From an uncultured Lachnospiraceae bacterium (lineage in GTDB: Bacteria; Bacillota; Clostridia; Lachnospirales; Lachnospiraceae): a stretch of 6,905 nucleotides of DNA. The position numbers and the translations under genes are program-made. The notes beneath the pieces were generated by a model that had not been told where the DNA came from, ran no database searches, and worked only from the letters and a program-made list of their open reading frames with translations. Where the stretch lies: the NCBI GenBank assembly GCA_910589635.1, contig CAJUTD010000078.1, positions 7,245 to 14,149 on the forward strand, written 5' to 3'. Position 1 is the first letter of the stretch, and every line of letters begins with the position of its first letter. Shown piece by piece: positions 1 through 5,830 of this stretch.

Positions 1-282
1 AAGAAAGAAGTTCTTGTCTATCTAATAGAAAAAGTAATTTTAAATGCAGAAGGAACAAAGGAATTTCAGGTCAGGGTGAGCCGCGCAGATTATGAGTTTG
101 TGGAGGGGCAGAAAGATGCCATTTCTGCACAGGTTGGCGCATCTATTACGGTTGAAATTATGGCTGATGCGTCTTTGCAGGAGCATCAGTGTATGATAGA
201 GACAGATTCCGGTGTATTTGAATGTGGAGTGGATGTCCAGCTTGAAAATTTGCTGGGAACATTAAAGTCATTAAGTTTGTGA
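1..282 (+). CDS. fliH: Flagellar assembly protein FliH, C-terminal part (5' end outside window)
   Basis: The frame is open from base 1 to the TGA at 280-282 and encodes the last 93 residues of a longer protein. FliH is a cytoplasmic partner of the export ATPase; its C-terminal domain, related to ATP-synthase peripheral-stalk/delta subunits, binds the FliI N-terminus and regulates the ATPase. The sequence shows the typical C-terminal pattern: a VRVSRADYEFV segment, a strand with VEIMADASL, then CMIETDSGVFECGVDVQLENL close to the end, matching the FliH/YscL 'IETdsG..D.slD.QL' signature. The stop overlaps the ribosome site of fliI, and the next gene starts 10 bases later, so the two are probably translationally coupled. 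The GTG at 76 lies in the middle of the conserved domain and is not the true start. The assignment rests on the motif and on its position before fliI. Confidence 0.93.
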   Translation, partial: KKEVLVYLIEKVILNAEGTKEFQVRVSRADYEFVEGQKDAISAQVGASITVEIMADASLQEHQCMIETDSGVFECGVDVQLENLLGTLKSLSL

Positions 283-285
283 GGG
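281..285 (+). promoter_or_regulatory. Ribosome binding site of fliI, overlapping the fliH stop
   Basis: GAGGG begins inside the fliH TGA stop and lies 7 bases before the GTG start at 293. An ATG at 291-293 shares its G with that GTG but is followed at once by TGA, so it cannot start fliI. The arrangement supports a GTG start and coupling of fliI to fliH translation. Confidence 0.6.
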
Positions 286-292
286 AAATAAT

Positions 293-1597
293 GTGACATA
301 TGATTTGGACAAATACCGTCAATTAGCAGACAAAAATTATTATAGACATTTGGGAAAAGTAGTAAAGATAGTAGGACTTACGATAGAATCTGTGGGACCC
401 AATGCCAAACTCAGTGACTTGTGCCGGATTATTATTGATAAGAACAAGGACATTTTTATTATGGCAGAAGTAGTCGGTTTCCGCGACAAGAGACTGCTCC
501 TTATGCCTTATGAGAGTGTGGAAGGGCTAGGAGTAGGATGTATCGTAGAGAATACGGGACATCCTTTGTCTGTTTGCGTAGGGGATGAAATGCTCGGGCA
601 TACGTTAGATGGTATGGGAAGACCTACAGATGTGGAAGCGTTGACATTGGGAGCAGAATACCCAGTCGATGCCCCGCCGCCGGACCCAATGGAGCGGGAG
701 ATTATTGATGAAGTTCTTCCGTTGGGAGTAAAAGCAGTAGATGGATTGATAACGGTGGGTAAGGGACAGAGAATTGGTATATTTGCCGGTTCCGGCGTAG
801 GAAAAAGTACCCTGCTCGGTATGTTTGCCAGGAATACTCGTGCTGATATCAATGTGATTGCCCTGATTGGTGAGCGCGGCAGGGAAGTACGGGAATTTAT
901 AGAGCGGGATATGGGTGAAGAAGGAATGCGTCGTTCTGTCGTAGTCGTAGCGACTTCTGACCGGCCTGCGCTGCTTCGGCGTAATGCGGCCAAGACTGCA
1001 ACGGCGATTGCAGAGTACTTCCGGGATCAGGGAAAAGATGTGCTTTTGATGATGGATTCCCTGACGCGTTTTTCAATGGCACAGCGTGAAATTGGACTTG
1101 CCTCCGGGGAACCCCCGGTTACAAGGGGCTATCCGCCAAGTGTTTATTCGGAGATGCCCAAACTTTTAGAGCGTGCCGGCAATTCAGATAGAGGCTCTAT
1201 CACAGGGCTTTACACGGTATTGGTAGATGGGGACGATTTCAACGAGCCAATTACAGATACTGCAAGAAGCATCCTGGATGGGCATATCATGTTGGATAGG
1301 AAGCTGGCGCATAAGAACCACTATCCGGCGATTGATGTTTTGCAAAGTATCTCCCGTGTTATGAGTTCTATTGCGGGCTCAGAGCATAAGGCGACGGCGG
1401 GTAAGTTGAAAAATGTATTGGCAACTTATCAGGAAGCAGAAGATTTAATTAATATCGGGGCATATAAAAAAGGTTCCAATAATAATATTGATTATGCCAT
1501 TGAGAAAATTGACAGTGTGAATGAGTTCCTTTTACAGGAGACGCATGATAAGTTTTCTTTTGAAGAGATATTGGATATGATGGAGCAGATTTTCTAA
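293..1597 (+). CDS. fliI: Flagellum-specific export ATPase FliI
   Basis: This 434-residue protein has the usual FliI length. FliI forms a hexamer at the base of the flagellar type III export gate and hydrolyses ATP to help unfold and deliver rod, hook and filament subunits. Visible motifs are a Walker A loop AGSGVGKST at residues 165-173 (Lys171), the catalytic-glutamate motif IGERGREV with Glu194, a Walker B run VLLMMD ending at Asp255, the LTRFSMAQREIGLASGEPP stretch near 258-275, and the ATPase alpha/beta-type signature PAIDVLQSIS at 345-354. The N-terminal quarter is the beta-barrel domain that contacts FliH. The GTG start at 293 is chosen because the ribosome site GAGGG lies 7 bases upstream and the protein begins at the usual place for the family. 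No key residue is missing. It lies between fliH and fliJ, its partners in the same complex. The stop overlaps an ATG (TAATG) that opens an 11-codon frame leading to fliJ. Confidence 0.98.
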   Translation: MTYDLDKYRQLADKNYYRHLGKVVKIVGLTIESVGPNAKLSDLCRIIIDKNKDIFIMAEVVGFRDKRLLLMPYESVEGLGVGCIVENTGHPLSVCVGDEMLGHTLDGMGRPTDVEALTLGAEYPVDAPPPDPMEREIIDEVLPLGVKAVDGLITVGKGQRIGIFAGSGVGKSTLLGMFARNTRADINVIALIGERGREVREFIERDMGEEGMRRSVVVVATSDRPALLRRNAAKTATAIAEYFRDQGKDVLLMMDSLTRFSMAQREIGLASGEPPVTRGYPPSVYSEMPKLLERAGNSDRGSITGLYTVLVDGDDFNEPITDTARSILDGHIMLDRKLAHKNHYPAIDVLQSISRVMSSIAGSEHKATAGKLKNVLATYQEAEDLINIGAYKKGSNNNIDYAIEKIDSVNEFLLQETHDKFSFEEILDMMEQIF

Positions 1598-1632
1598 TGA
1601 TGTCTTGTATCGGGGTTTTAAAAGTGGGTTGA
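1597..1632 (+). other. Possible 11-codon reinitiation frame between fliI and fliJ
   Basis: An ATG at 1597-1599 overlaps the fliI stop (TAATG). It opens MMSCIGVLKVG and ends at TGA 1630-1632, seven bases before the fliJ ATG. A GGAG at 1582-1585 lies 11 bases upstream, which is a loose spacing. The fliJ ribosome site is weak, so ribosomes moving through this frame could help deliver translation to fliJ. This is inference from position only. A frame this short can arise by chance. Confidence 0.18.
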
Positions 1633-1639
1633 ATAAATT

Positions 1640-2089
1640 ATGGCGAAGTTCCTATACAGGATGCAGAACATCCTGAATATTAAATATAAGCTCGAGACTC
1701 AGGCCAAAACAGCATTTTCTGTTGCAGCTGCGGCTTTGCAAAGAGAAGAGGAGAAGCTGGAAGCTCTGCGTCAGAGAAAACGTTCTTATGAATTGAAGGC
1801 ACGCGAGTTGGCAAACGGCAGGCTGGATTTTTTGGAAATCCGTACAAACCGGGCTGCGATTGAGAATATGAAAGAATTAATTAAGAACCAACTGTTAGCC
1901 GTCCATGTGGCGGAGCGTAATTTGGAGAATGCCAGAAAGCAATTGCAGGAGGTTATGACAGAGCGCAAGACGCATGAGATTCTCAAGGACAAAGCTTTTG
2001 AGGAATTTAAGAAAGAAGTCGAAAAGGAAGAGAGCAAGGCAGTGGATGAGCTGGTGAGTTTCACCCACAATCATGTACAAGAAGGATAG
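1640..2089 (+). CDS. fliJ: Flagellar export protein FliJ
   Basis: This is a 149-residue, highly charged, almost wholly helical protein of normal FliJ length. FliJ is the coiled-coil stalk that sits in the FliI hexamer ring, resembling ATP-synthase gamma, and links the ATPase to FlhA in the export gate. It may also help recycle chaperones. The start FLYRMQNILNIKYKLE is the family-typical opening. It is followed by long heptad-like helices rich in Lys, Glu, Ala and Leu, and a C-terminal ERKTHEILKDKAFEEF segment with a DELVSF tail. The ATG at 1640 is the only sensible start, because an in-frame TAA lies at 1634-1636. The ribosome site is poor (GTGGG around 1624-1628), unlike the strong sites before fliK, flgD and flgE. 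The 42-base gap after fliI holds an 11-codon frame that may couple translation. The family is low in sequence conservation, but motif, length and position agree. Confidence 0.93.
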   Translation: MAKFLYRMQNILNIKYKLETQAKTAFSVAAAALQREEEKLEALRQRKRSYELKARELANGRLDFLEIRTNRAAIENMKELIKNQLLAVHVAERNLENARKQLQEVMTERKTHEILKDKAFEEFKKEVEKEESKAVDELVSFTHNHVQEG

Positions 2090-2092
2090 GCG

Positions 2093-2944
2093 GTGGCACA
2101 TATGGCAGAGCAGATATTAAATCAGGAAGAAACGGAAGTTTTAGATAAAAAGGCGCAGAAGAAGGCAGAGAGAGCTCGAAAAAAGGAAGAGAAGAAGAAT
2201 AGGAAGCAGATGGAAGAGGAAACTCCGCAGGAGGAAGAAGAAGGTGGCAGTAAGGTTGCCGTCATTATTGCAACTATCATCTTTATTCTTATCTGGCTGG
2301 CAATTCTGGCATTAGTAATTAAAATGGACATTGGCGGTTTCGGTTCTACGGTATTGCAGCCAATCCTCAAAGATGTTCCGTATGTCAACAAGATCCTGCC
2401 GGAGACAGAGCAGGAGGAAGAGCCGGTAGATGCTCAGTATCCTTATACTACGCTGAGCGAGGCAATTGAGCGTATCAAAGAGTTGGAAGTTGAGGTCTCC
2501 AATGCAAAGTCCCAGACGAAGGACAATTCGGACTATGTGTCGCAGTTGGAGGCGGAAGTTGAGAGGCTCAAAGGTTTTGAGAGTGAGCAGTCAAATTTTG
2601 AGCAACAGAAAACAGAGTTTTACAAAGAGGTTGTGTTTAACGAGAATGCACCCGATATATCAGAATATAAAGCATATTATGAGAGCATCGACCCAGCAAA
2701 TGCGGAAGTGTTGTATAAACAGGTGGTCCAGCAGCAGGAAGCTGATTCACAGATAGAGGATTATGCCAATACATATGCTTCTATGAAGCCCAAGCAGGCG
2801 GCAGCTCTTATGGAGCAGATGACAGATGATCTGAAATTAGTGGCAAAAATTTTGGATAATATGGATACGGCCGCCCGGGCAAAGATTTTGGATGCCATGA
2901 ATTCAGAAGTGGCGGCAAGGCTTACGAAGATTATGGAGCCTTGA
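2093..2944 (+). CDS. MotE/YlxF-like flagellar membrane protein with MgtE-N-like C-terminal domain
   Basis: This is a 283-residue single-pass membrane protein. Residues 1-53 are extremely charged, with a Lys/Glu/Arg-rich helix around 16-40 and an acidic patch at 41-50. A hydrophobic segment at about 54-77 is the membrane span. A coiled coil follows at about 119-175. The end (about 222-283) carries an ASMKPKQAAALMEQM stretch and a LDNMDTAARAKILDAMN stretch, typical of the MgtE intracellular-N/MotE family. The positive-inside rule puts the N-terminus in the cytoplasm and the coiled coil and MgtE-like domain outside. The place between fliJ and fliK matches ylxF of Bacillus subtilis. The job of these proteins is not settled; MotE of Sinorhizobium is reported as a chaperone for a motor protein. 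The start is ambiguous: GTG 2093 has AAGGA six bases upstream, whereas ATG 2102 would have a GGCGGTGG-type site. The choice changes only three residues. Confidence 0.85.
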   Translation: MAHMAEQILNQEETEVLDKKAQKKAERARKKEEKKNRKQMEEETPQEEEEGGSKVAVIIATIIFILIWLAILALVIKMDIGGFGSTVLQPILKDVPYVNKILPETEQEEEPVDAQYPYTTLSEAIERIKELEVEVSNAKSQTKDNSDYVSQLEAEVERLKGFESEQSNFEQQKTEFYKEVVFNENAPDISEYKAYYESIDPANAEVLYKQVVQQQEADSQIEDYANTYASMKPKQAAALMEQMTDDLKLVAKILDNMDTAARAKILDAMNSEVAARLTKIMEP

Positions 2945-3045
2945 TGAAAGTGGTTATAAGGTCCCGGAAGGGATTTTATAATAGATTAGGGTGTCAAGAA
3001 CGCCTATTAATCATAATTATAACAGGAAAGGAGGTACACAGATGA
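2944..3045 (+). CDS. Possible 33-residue small protein or coupling frame between the motE-like gene and fliK
   Basis: An ATG at 2944-2946 overlaps the stop of the upstream gene (TGATG). It opens 33 codons and ends with TGA at 3043-3045, overlapping the fliK start codon as ATGA. A GGAG at 2935-2938 lies five bases before the ATG, which is good spacing. The peptide starts MKVVIRSRKGF, is rich in Arg and Lys, has a hydrophobic run LLIIIIT near residues 21-27, and ends GKEVHR, where the DNA also serves as the fliK ribosome site. I recognise no family. It could be a small basic membrane-associated peptide. It could instead be a reinitiation bridge that keeps fliK translation tied to the upstream gene, or chance. 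Without this frame the gap is about 97 bases, longer than the others in the operon. Whether the peptide is made cannot be judged from one sequence. Confidence 0.3.
   Translation: MKVVIRSRKGFYNRLGCQERLLIIIITGKEVHR
3027..3035 (+). promoter_or_regulatory. Strong ribosome binding site that fixes the fliK start
   Basis: AAAGGAGGT is a near-perfect match to the 16S anti-Shine-Dalgarno sequence and lies 7 bases before the ATG at 3042. It decides against the in-frame GTG at 2991, which has no comparable site and would read through this element as coding sequence. Confidence 0.9.
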
Positions 3046-4550
3046 CGACCAGCAAAGTAACACAGATTATGTCAATGCTGAAAAGTCCTGAACTGCCGGG
3101 TATGCAGAAGCAGACACAGGGGACGGGTTTTGCATTTGGTGCGTATCTCGGTCAGACAGCTGGCAATGGGAAACAGGATTTGCTTTCTACCGAAAGTTTG
3201 AGCCAGCCAGTCAGAAATGACAGTGTGAAGCAGACGGCTTTTGAGCGGGAATCTGCTAAGTCAGGGTACCGTGAGAGTTCTATTTCACGTGATAATCCCG
3301 CGGATATCCAGAGCAAACTCCCTCAGGATGCAACTGAGAAATTACAAGCCTATGAAAAACAAGTCAAGGAAATGATTGCTGAGAAGCTGGGAATTTCTGA
3401 GGAAGAGGTTACGCAGCAGATGGAAGCTATGGGACTTACTGCCATGGACTTGATGGATCCTGCCAAATTAGCCGGCTTGGTAATGGAGCTGACTGGCGGC
3501 GAAGATATCGGCGGTTTGTTGTTAGACGGGGATTTTCAGCAGATGCTTGCACAAATCAGCGATTTGTCTGAGGGGCTTGCTTCACAGTTGAATCTGACGC
3601 CGGAGGAGATGAGTCAGCTTGCCGGGCAATTGAAGCTAATGGGAACGGATCATCCGCAGGGAGATATGGCGAACAATGAGGGACAGTTGTCCCAGGATGC
3701 AGGCGTTATATCCCAGGATGGGCAGGAAGTTTTGGCAGAGCAGGTCAAGACAGACGCAAACGTACAGGGCAGCACAGCAACAGTCCAGACAAACGCGCAG
3801 CAATCAACCGATGAAGCTGATGTGACCAATCAGGTAATAAGGGAGAGCGTAGGGCAGGAAGAAAATGAAGCTGCCGTAACTACTCAGGCACAGGAGGGCG
3901 CGCAAGAACAGGAAGAGACAGAAAGCTCTCAGACCGGAGAGAAATTTTCTGACTTATCTAAGGAGACAGGCGGCAATGACAAGGCAGATAATAAGCAGAC
4001 GCATGTAGCTTACCAGACAACAACTCAGACAATCAATCAGGGGCAGACGGTGGAGGTGACGCAAACCGTTGTACAGACCAGAGTGGATGTAGAAGATATT
4101 CTCCGTCAGGTGAGCCAATTGACCAGAGTATTTGTAACACAGGCGGAATCATCCGTTGAAATGCAGCTTAATCCGGCCAATCTTGGGAAAATTTATTTAC
4201 AGGTAGTTTCCAGGGAAGGCGTGATTACGGCTCAGATTGCAGCCCAGAATGAGGCGGTCAAAGAGGCTTTGGAAAGCCAGGTTGCTACGCTTAAAGAAAA
4301 TATGAACCAGCAAGGGATGAAGGTGGAAGCAATTGAGGTGACGATTGCCAGCCATGAATTTGAGCGGAATCTGGAAGAAAACCAGCAGAATGCAGCCAGG
4401 GAGCAGCAGGAAGAGGAAGCTGCCAAGAATTCCAGAAGAAATATCAACCTGAATAACCTGGATGAATTAGAGGGCGTGATGTCAGAAGAAGAGAGCCTTG
4501 CAGCAAAGATGATGGCAGAACAGGGCAACAGCATGGATATCACAGCTTAG
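3042..4550 (+). CDS. fliK: Flagellar hook-length control protein FliK
   Basis: This is a 502-residue protein starting MTTSKVTQIMSML. FliK is exported during hook growth as a molecular ruler, and its C-terminal domain acts on FlhB to switch export from hook to filament subunits. Residues about 100-200 form a helical region that includes LGISEEEVTQQMEAMGLTAM and a LNLTPEEM segment. Residues about 213-348 are a long Gln/Thr/Glu-rich, low-complexity linker, as expected for an unfolded ruler. Residues about 367-438 are the Flg_hook domain: SSVEMQLNPANLGKIYLQVV, then VITAQIAAQNEAVKEALESQ, then GMKVEAIEV. A charged tail of about 64 residues follows. The ATG at 3042 is chosen for its AAAGGAGGT site; a longer form from GTG 2991 would add 17 residues of no family character. 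It is followed 24 bases later by flgD. A small imperfect 21-base tandem repeat (SQDAGVI/SQDGQEV) lies in the linker. Confidence 0.94.
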   Translation: MTTSKVTQIMSMLKSPELPGMQKQTQGTGFAFGAYLGQTAGNGKQDLLSTESLSQPVRNDSVKQTAFERESAKSGYRESSISRDNPADIQSKLPQDATEKLQAYEKQVKEMIAEKLGISEEEVTQQMEAMGLTAMDLMDPAKLAGLVMELTGGEDIGGLLLDGDFQQMLAQISDLSEGLASQLNLTPEEMSQLAGQLKLMGTDHPQGDMANNEGQLSQDAGVISQDGQEVLAEQVKTDANVQGSTATVQTNAQQSTDEADVTNQVIRESVGQEENEAAVTTQAQEGAQEQEETESSQTGEKFSDLSKETGGNDKADNKQTHVAYQTTTQTINQGQTVEVTQTVVQTRVDVEDILRQVSQLTRVFVTQAESSVEMQLNPANLGKIYLQVVSREGVITAQIAAQNEAVKEALESQVATLKENMNQQGMKVEAIEVTIASHEFERNLEENQQNAAREQQEEEAAKNSRRNINLNNLDELEGVMSEEESLAAKMMAEQGNSMDITA

Positions 4551-4574
4551 TTTATTATAAGAAAGGAGAAACAT

Positions 4575-5318
4575 ATGTCAATTGTAGTACCGATAAAAGA
4601 TGGAAAAGTTGTAGAAAATAACGCTTCCCAAGATTCATTGGCGGCTAACCAACGTTCTGGCAGCAGTCTGGATAAAGAAGCATTTTTACAGCTTTTGGTT
4701 GCACAGATGAAGTATCAAGATCCCTTGGAACCAACTTCTAACACAGAATATATTTCACAGCTTGCAACATTCTCATCACTGGAAGAGATGCAGAACCTTA
4801 ATGGAACCATGACAACACAACATGCAACTAATCTGGTGGGCAAGACAGTTATCATGAATGTGCAGAGTTCTACAGGAGCTACGAATGTAGTACAGGGAAA
4901 AGTAGATTTCATTGTAAAACAGAATAACAAGGTATATCTTTCAATTGATGACCAGCTTTATAATATTGACGACCTTGATAAGGTAGTAGATGATGATTAT
5001 TTGGAAGCGCTGGCAATAGCAGAGGATTTCGAGAGAGTTATTGGCAAACTTCCGAGTGCGAAGAATCTGAGGCTTGATGATAAAGAACGGCTGGAAGAAG
5101 TGCGCAAGGCTTTCAATAACTTGACGACATACCAGCAGGATTTTATTGCCAAGTATTGCCCGAAGGCTTTGGAGAAGCTGAAAGAGCTGCTCGCTAAAAT
5201 GAAAGAGATGACGGATGCTGCCAATGGAACGGATGGCGATGATAAGACAGATGGTGATAATAAAGTAGACGGTGATAACAAGGATGACAAGGACGGTACC
5301 TCTACAGGCAGTAAGTAA
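4575..5318 (+). CDS. flgD: Flagellar hook assembly (cap/scaffold) protein FlgD with an extended C-terminus
   Basis: This is a 247-residue protein. FlgD is exported and caps the tip of the growing hook so that FlgE subunits fold and insert; it is replaced once the hook is done. Residues 31-75 carry the family hallmark: LDKEAFLQLLVAQMKYQDPL, then an EYISQLATFSSLEEM run. Residues about 88-138 are the short beta-rich part (LVGKTVIMNV, VVQGKVDFIV, VYLSIDDQLYNIDDLDKVV). The usual conserved material ends there. Residues about 142-212 are an extra helical module, and about 219-241 form an Asp-rich repeat tail; both look unlike the core. A Cys sits at 195. The start ATG 4575 has AAAGGAG at 4562-4568, six bases away. 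It lies between fliK and the TIGR02530-type gene in the standard hook cluster. The identity of the N-terminal part is firm; the role of the extension is unknown. Confidence 0.95.
   Translation: MSIVVPIKDGKVVENNASQDSLAANQRSGSSLDKEAFLQLLVAQMKYQDPLEPTSNTEYISQLATFSSLEEMQNLNGTMTTQHATNLVGKTVIMNVQSSTGATNVVQGKVDFIVKQNNKVYLSIDDQLYNIDDLDKVVDDDYLEALAIAEDFERVIGKLPSAKNLRLDDKERLEEVRKAFNNLTTYQQDFIAKYCPKALEKLKELLAKMKEMTDAANGTDGDDKTDGDNKVDGDNKDDKDGTSTGSK
5229..5282 (+). repeat. Three 18-base units coding an Asp-Gly-Asp tail in FlgD
   Basis: Three consecutive 18-base units (5229-5246, 5247-5264, 5265-5282) encode TDGDDK, TDGDNK and VDGDNK, and a degenerate remnant DDKDG follows to 5297. The units differ mostly at third codon positions, so the repeat is kept at the protein level better than at the DNA level. 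The D-G-D spacing recalls acidic calcium-binding loops, but no complete EF-hand or dockerin motif can be read. Confidence 0.7.
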
Positions 5319-5354
5319 GGGGAAAGCAGGGAAGCTTAGAAGGAGAGAGATAAT

Positions 5355-5753
5355 ATGAACAAGATTTCAAATCAATTCTCTTCTATTGAACAGATTACAG
5401 ATCAGTATCTGAAAAAAGGCATACCGGAATCGGCGCAAGCCGCATCGGAAGTGTCGTTTGAAGATATTTTAAAACGTAGACAGTCTGTGAATGATACTTC
5501 TGCACTCAAGTTTTCCAAGCACGCTTCTATGCGGTTACAGAGCAGGAATATAGAACTTTCCAGTGAGCAGCAGGAGCGTTTAGAGACGGGGGCGGAGAAA
5601 GCAGAGGCGAAGGGAATGAGAGAATCCCTTGTGATAGTTGATTCCTATTCATTCATTGTGAATGTGCCGAATAAGACAGTGGTGACAGCCATGGATCAGG
5701 CGGAGTCAGCAGAAAACGTATACACGAACATAGACGGAGCCGTAATAATATAG
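5355..5753 (+). CDS. TIGR02530-type flagellar operon protein of unknown function
   Basis: This is a 132-residue protein of the small 'flagellar operon protein' family (as I recall, TIGR02530) found in the hook cluster of many Firmicutes between flgD and flgE. Residues about 51-132 hold the conserved core: LKFSKHASMRLQSRNIELS, then a helix with EKAEAKGM, then SLVIVDSYSFIVNV, a NKTVVTAMDQ strand and a C-terminal NVYTNIDGAVII ending. The N-terminal 45 residues are variable and probably flexible; SVSFEDILK-like text there may be a short interaction or export segment. There is no signal peptide or membrane span, so it is cytoplasmic or a type III export substrate. The start ATG has AAGGAG at 5340-5345, nine bases upstream. 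The gene ends inside a predicted RNA stem that extends into the flgE leader. Its exact role is not established; its position suggests hook assembly. It is not the FlbD/SwrD protein, which is a different small protein. Confidence 0.85.
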   Translation: MNKISNQFSSIEQITDQYLKKGIPESAQAASEVSFEDILKRRQSVNDTSALKFSKHASMRLQSRNIELSSEQQERLETGAEKAEAKGMRESLVIVDSYSFIVNVPNKTVVTAMDQAESAENVYTNIDGAVII

Positions 5754-5805
5754 CTGGACCGAAAGGGAGCTTACGGCCTTTGAATGACAGAGAAGGCCAT
5801 ACGGC
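5739..5805 (+). promoter_or_regulatory. Alternative RNA stems in the flgE leader
   Basis: GCCGTAA at 5739-5745 can pair perfectly with TTACGGC at 5771-5777. Within that loop GCT 5753-5755 pairs with AGC 5768-5770, and CC-GAAA-GG (5759-5766) makes a tetraloop top. A second stem GGCCTT 5775-5780 with AAGGCC 5793-5798 shares bases 5775-5777, so the two cannot form together. The first arm can instead pair its GCCGTA with TACGGC at 5800-5805, enclosing the second stem. The structures span the stop codon of the upstream gene and end ten bases before the flgE ribosome site. No T-run follows, so it is not an intrinsic terminator. A role in stability or translation control is inference. Confidence 0.35.
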
Positions 5806-5814
5806 AAAAGAATC

Positions 5815-5820
5815 AGGAGG
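5815..5820 (+). promoter_or_regulatory. Ribosome binding site of flgE
   Basis: AGGAGG lies ten bases before the ATG at 5831 and thirteen before a second in-frame ATG at 5834. The shorter spacing favours the first, giving a Met-Met-Arg start, although many homologues would be drawn from the second. The site sits just after the predicted leader stems. Confidence 0.8.
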
Positions 5821-5830
5821 TCAATTAATT

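Noticed and set aside
76..282. A separate 68-codon gene starting at GTG 76
   Set aside because: The frame stays open to base 1, and the GTG falls inside the conserved C-terminal domain of FliH. It is an internal codon of a truncated gene.
508..993. 161-codon open frame on the minus strand opposite fliI
   Set aside because: It is Ser/Pro/Thr-rich with no recognisable motif and lies fully opposite the conserved ATPase core. It is an antisense shadow of fliI codon bias.
2466..2756. 96-codon plus-strand frame inside the motE-like gene
   Set aside because: It is Arg/Ser-rich out-of-frame text within the coiled-coil region of a well-supported gene, with no independent ribosome site.
2954..2982. 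Possible internal promoter before fliK with a perfect TATAAT at 2977-2982
   Set aside because: The hexamer 17 bases upstream (TTATAA) is a poor -35 match, no extended -10 is present, and AT-rich gaps yield TATAAT by chance. Transcript-start mapping would settle it.
2953..3023. Inverted repeat GTTATAA (2953-2959) and TTATAAC (3017-3023)
   Set aside because: The arms are seven bases, AT-only apart from one pair, and 57 bases apart. Such a stem would be too weak to claim.
2991..3041. N-terminal extension of fliK from GTG 2991
   Set aside because: No ribosome site precedes the GTG, the 17 added residues have no FliK character, and the strong AAAGGAGGT at 3027-3035 would be buried in coding sequence. 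It is ideally spaced for ATG 3042.
4232..4543. Minus-strand frames opposite fliK and flgD (also 4997-5290 and 4715-4930)
   Set aside because: They are composed of Ser/Leu/Phe-rich text produced by reading Glu/Lys/Ala-rich genes backwards, and they lack ribosome sites.
5771..5810. Intrinsic terminator between the TIGR02530-type gene and flgE
   Set aside because: Stems exist but no run of T follows either one, and flgE lies immediately downstream in the same operon.
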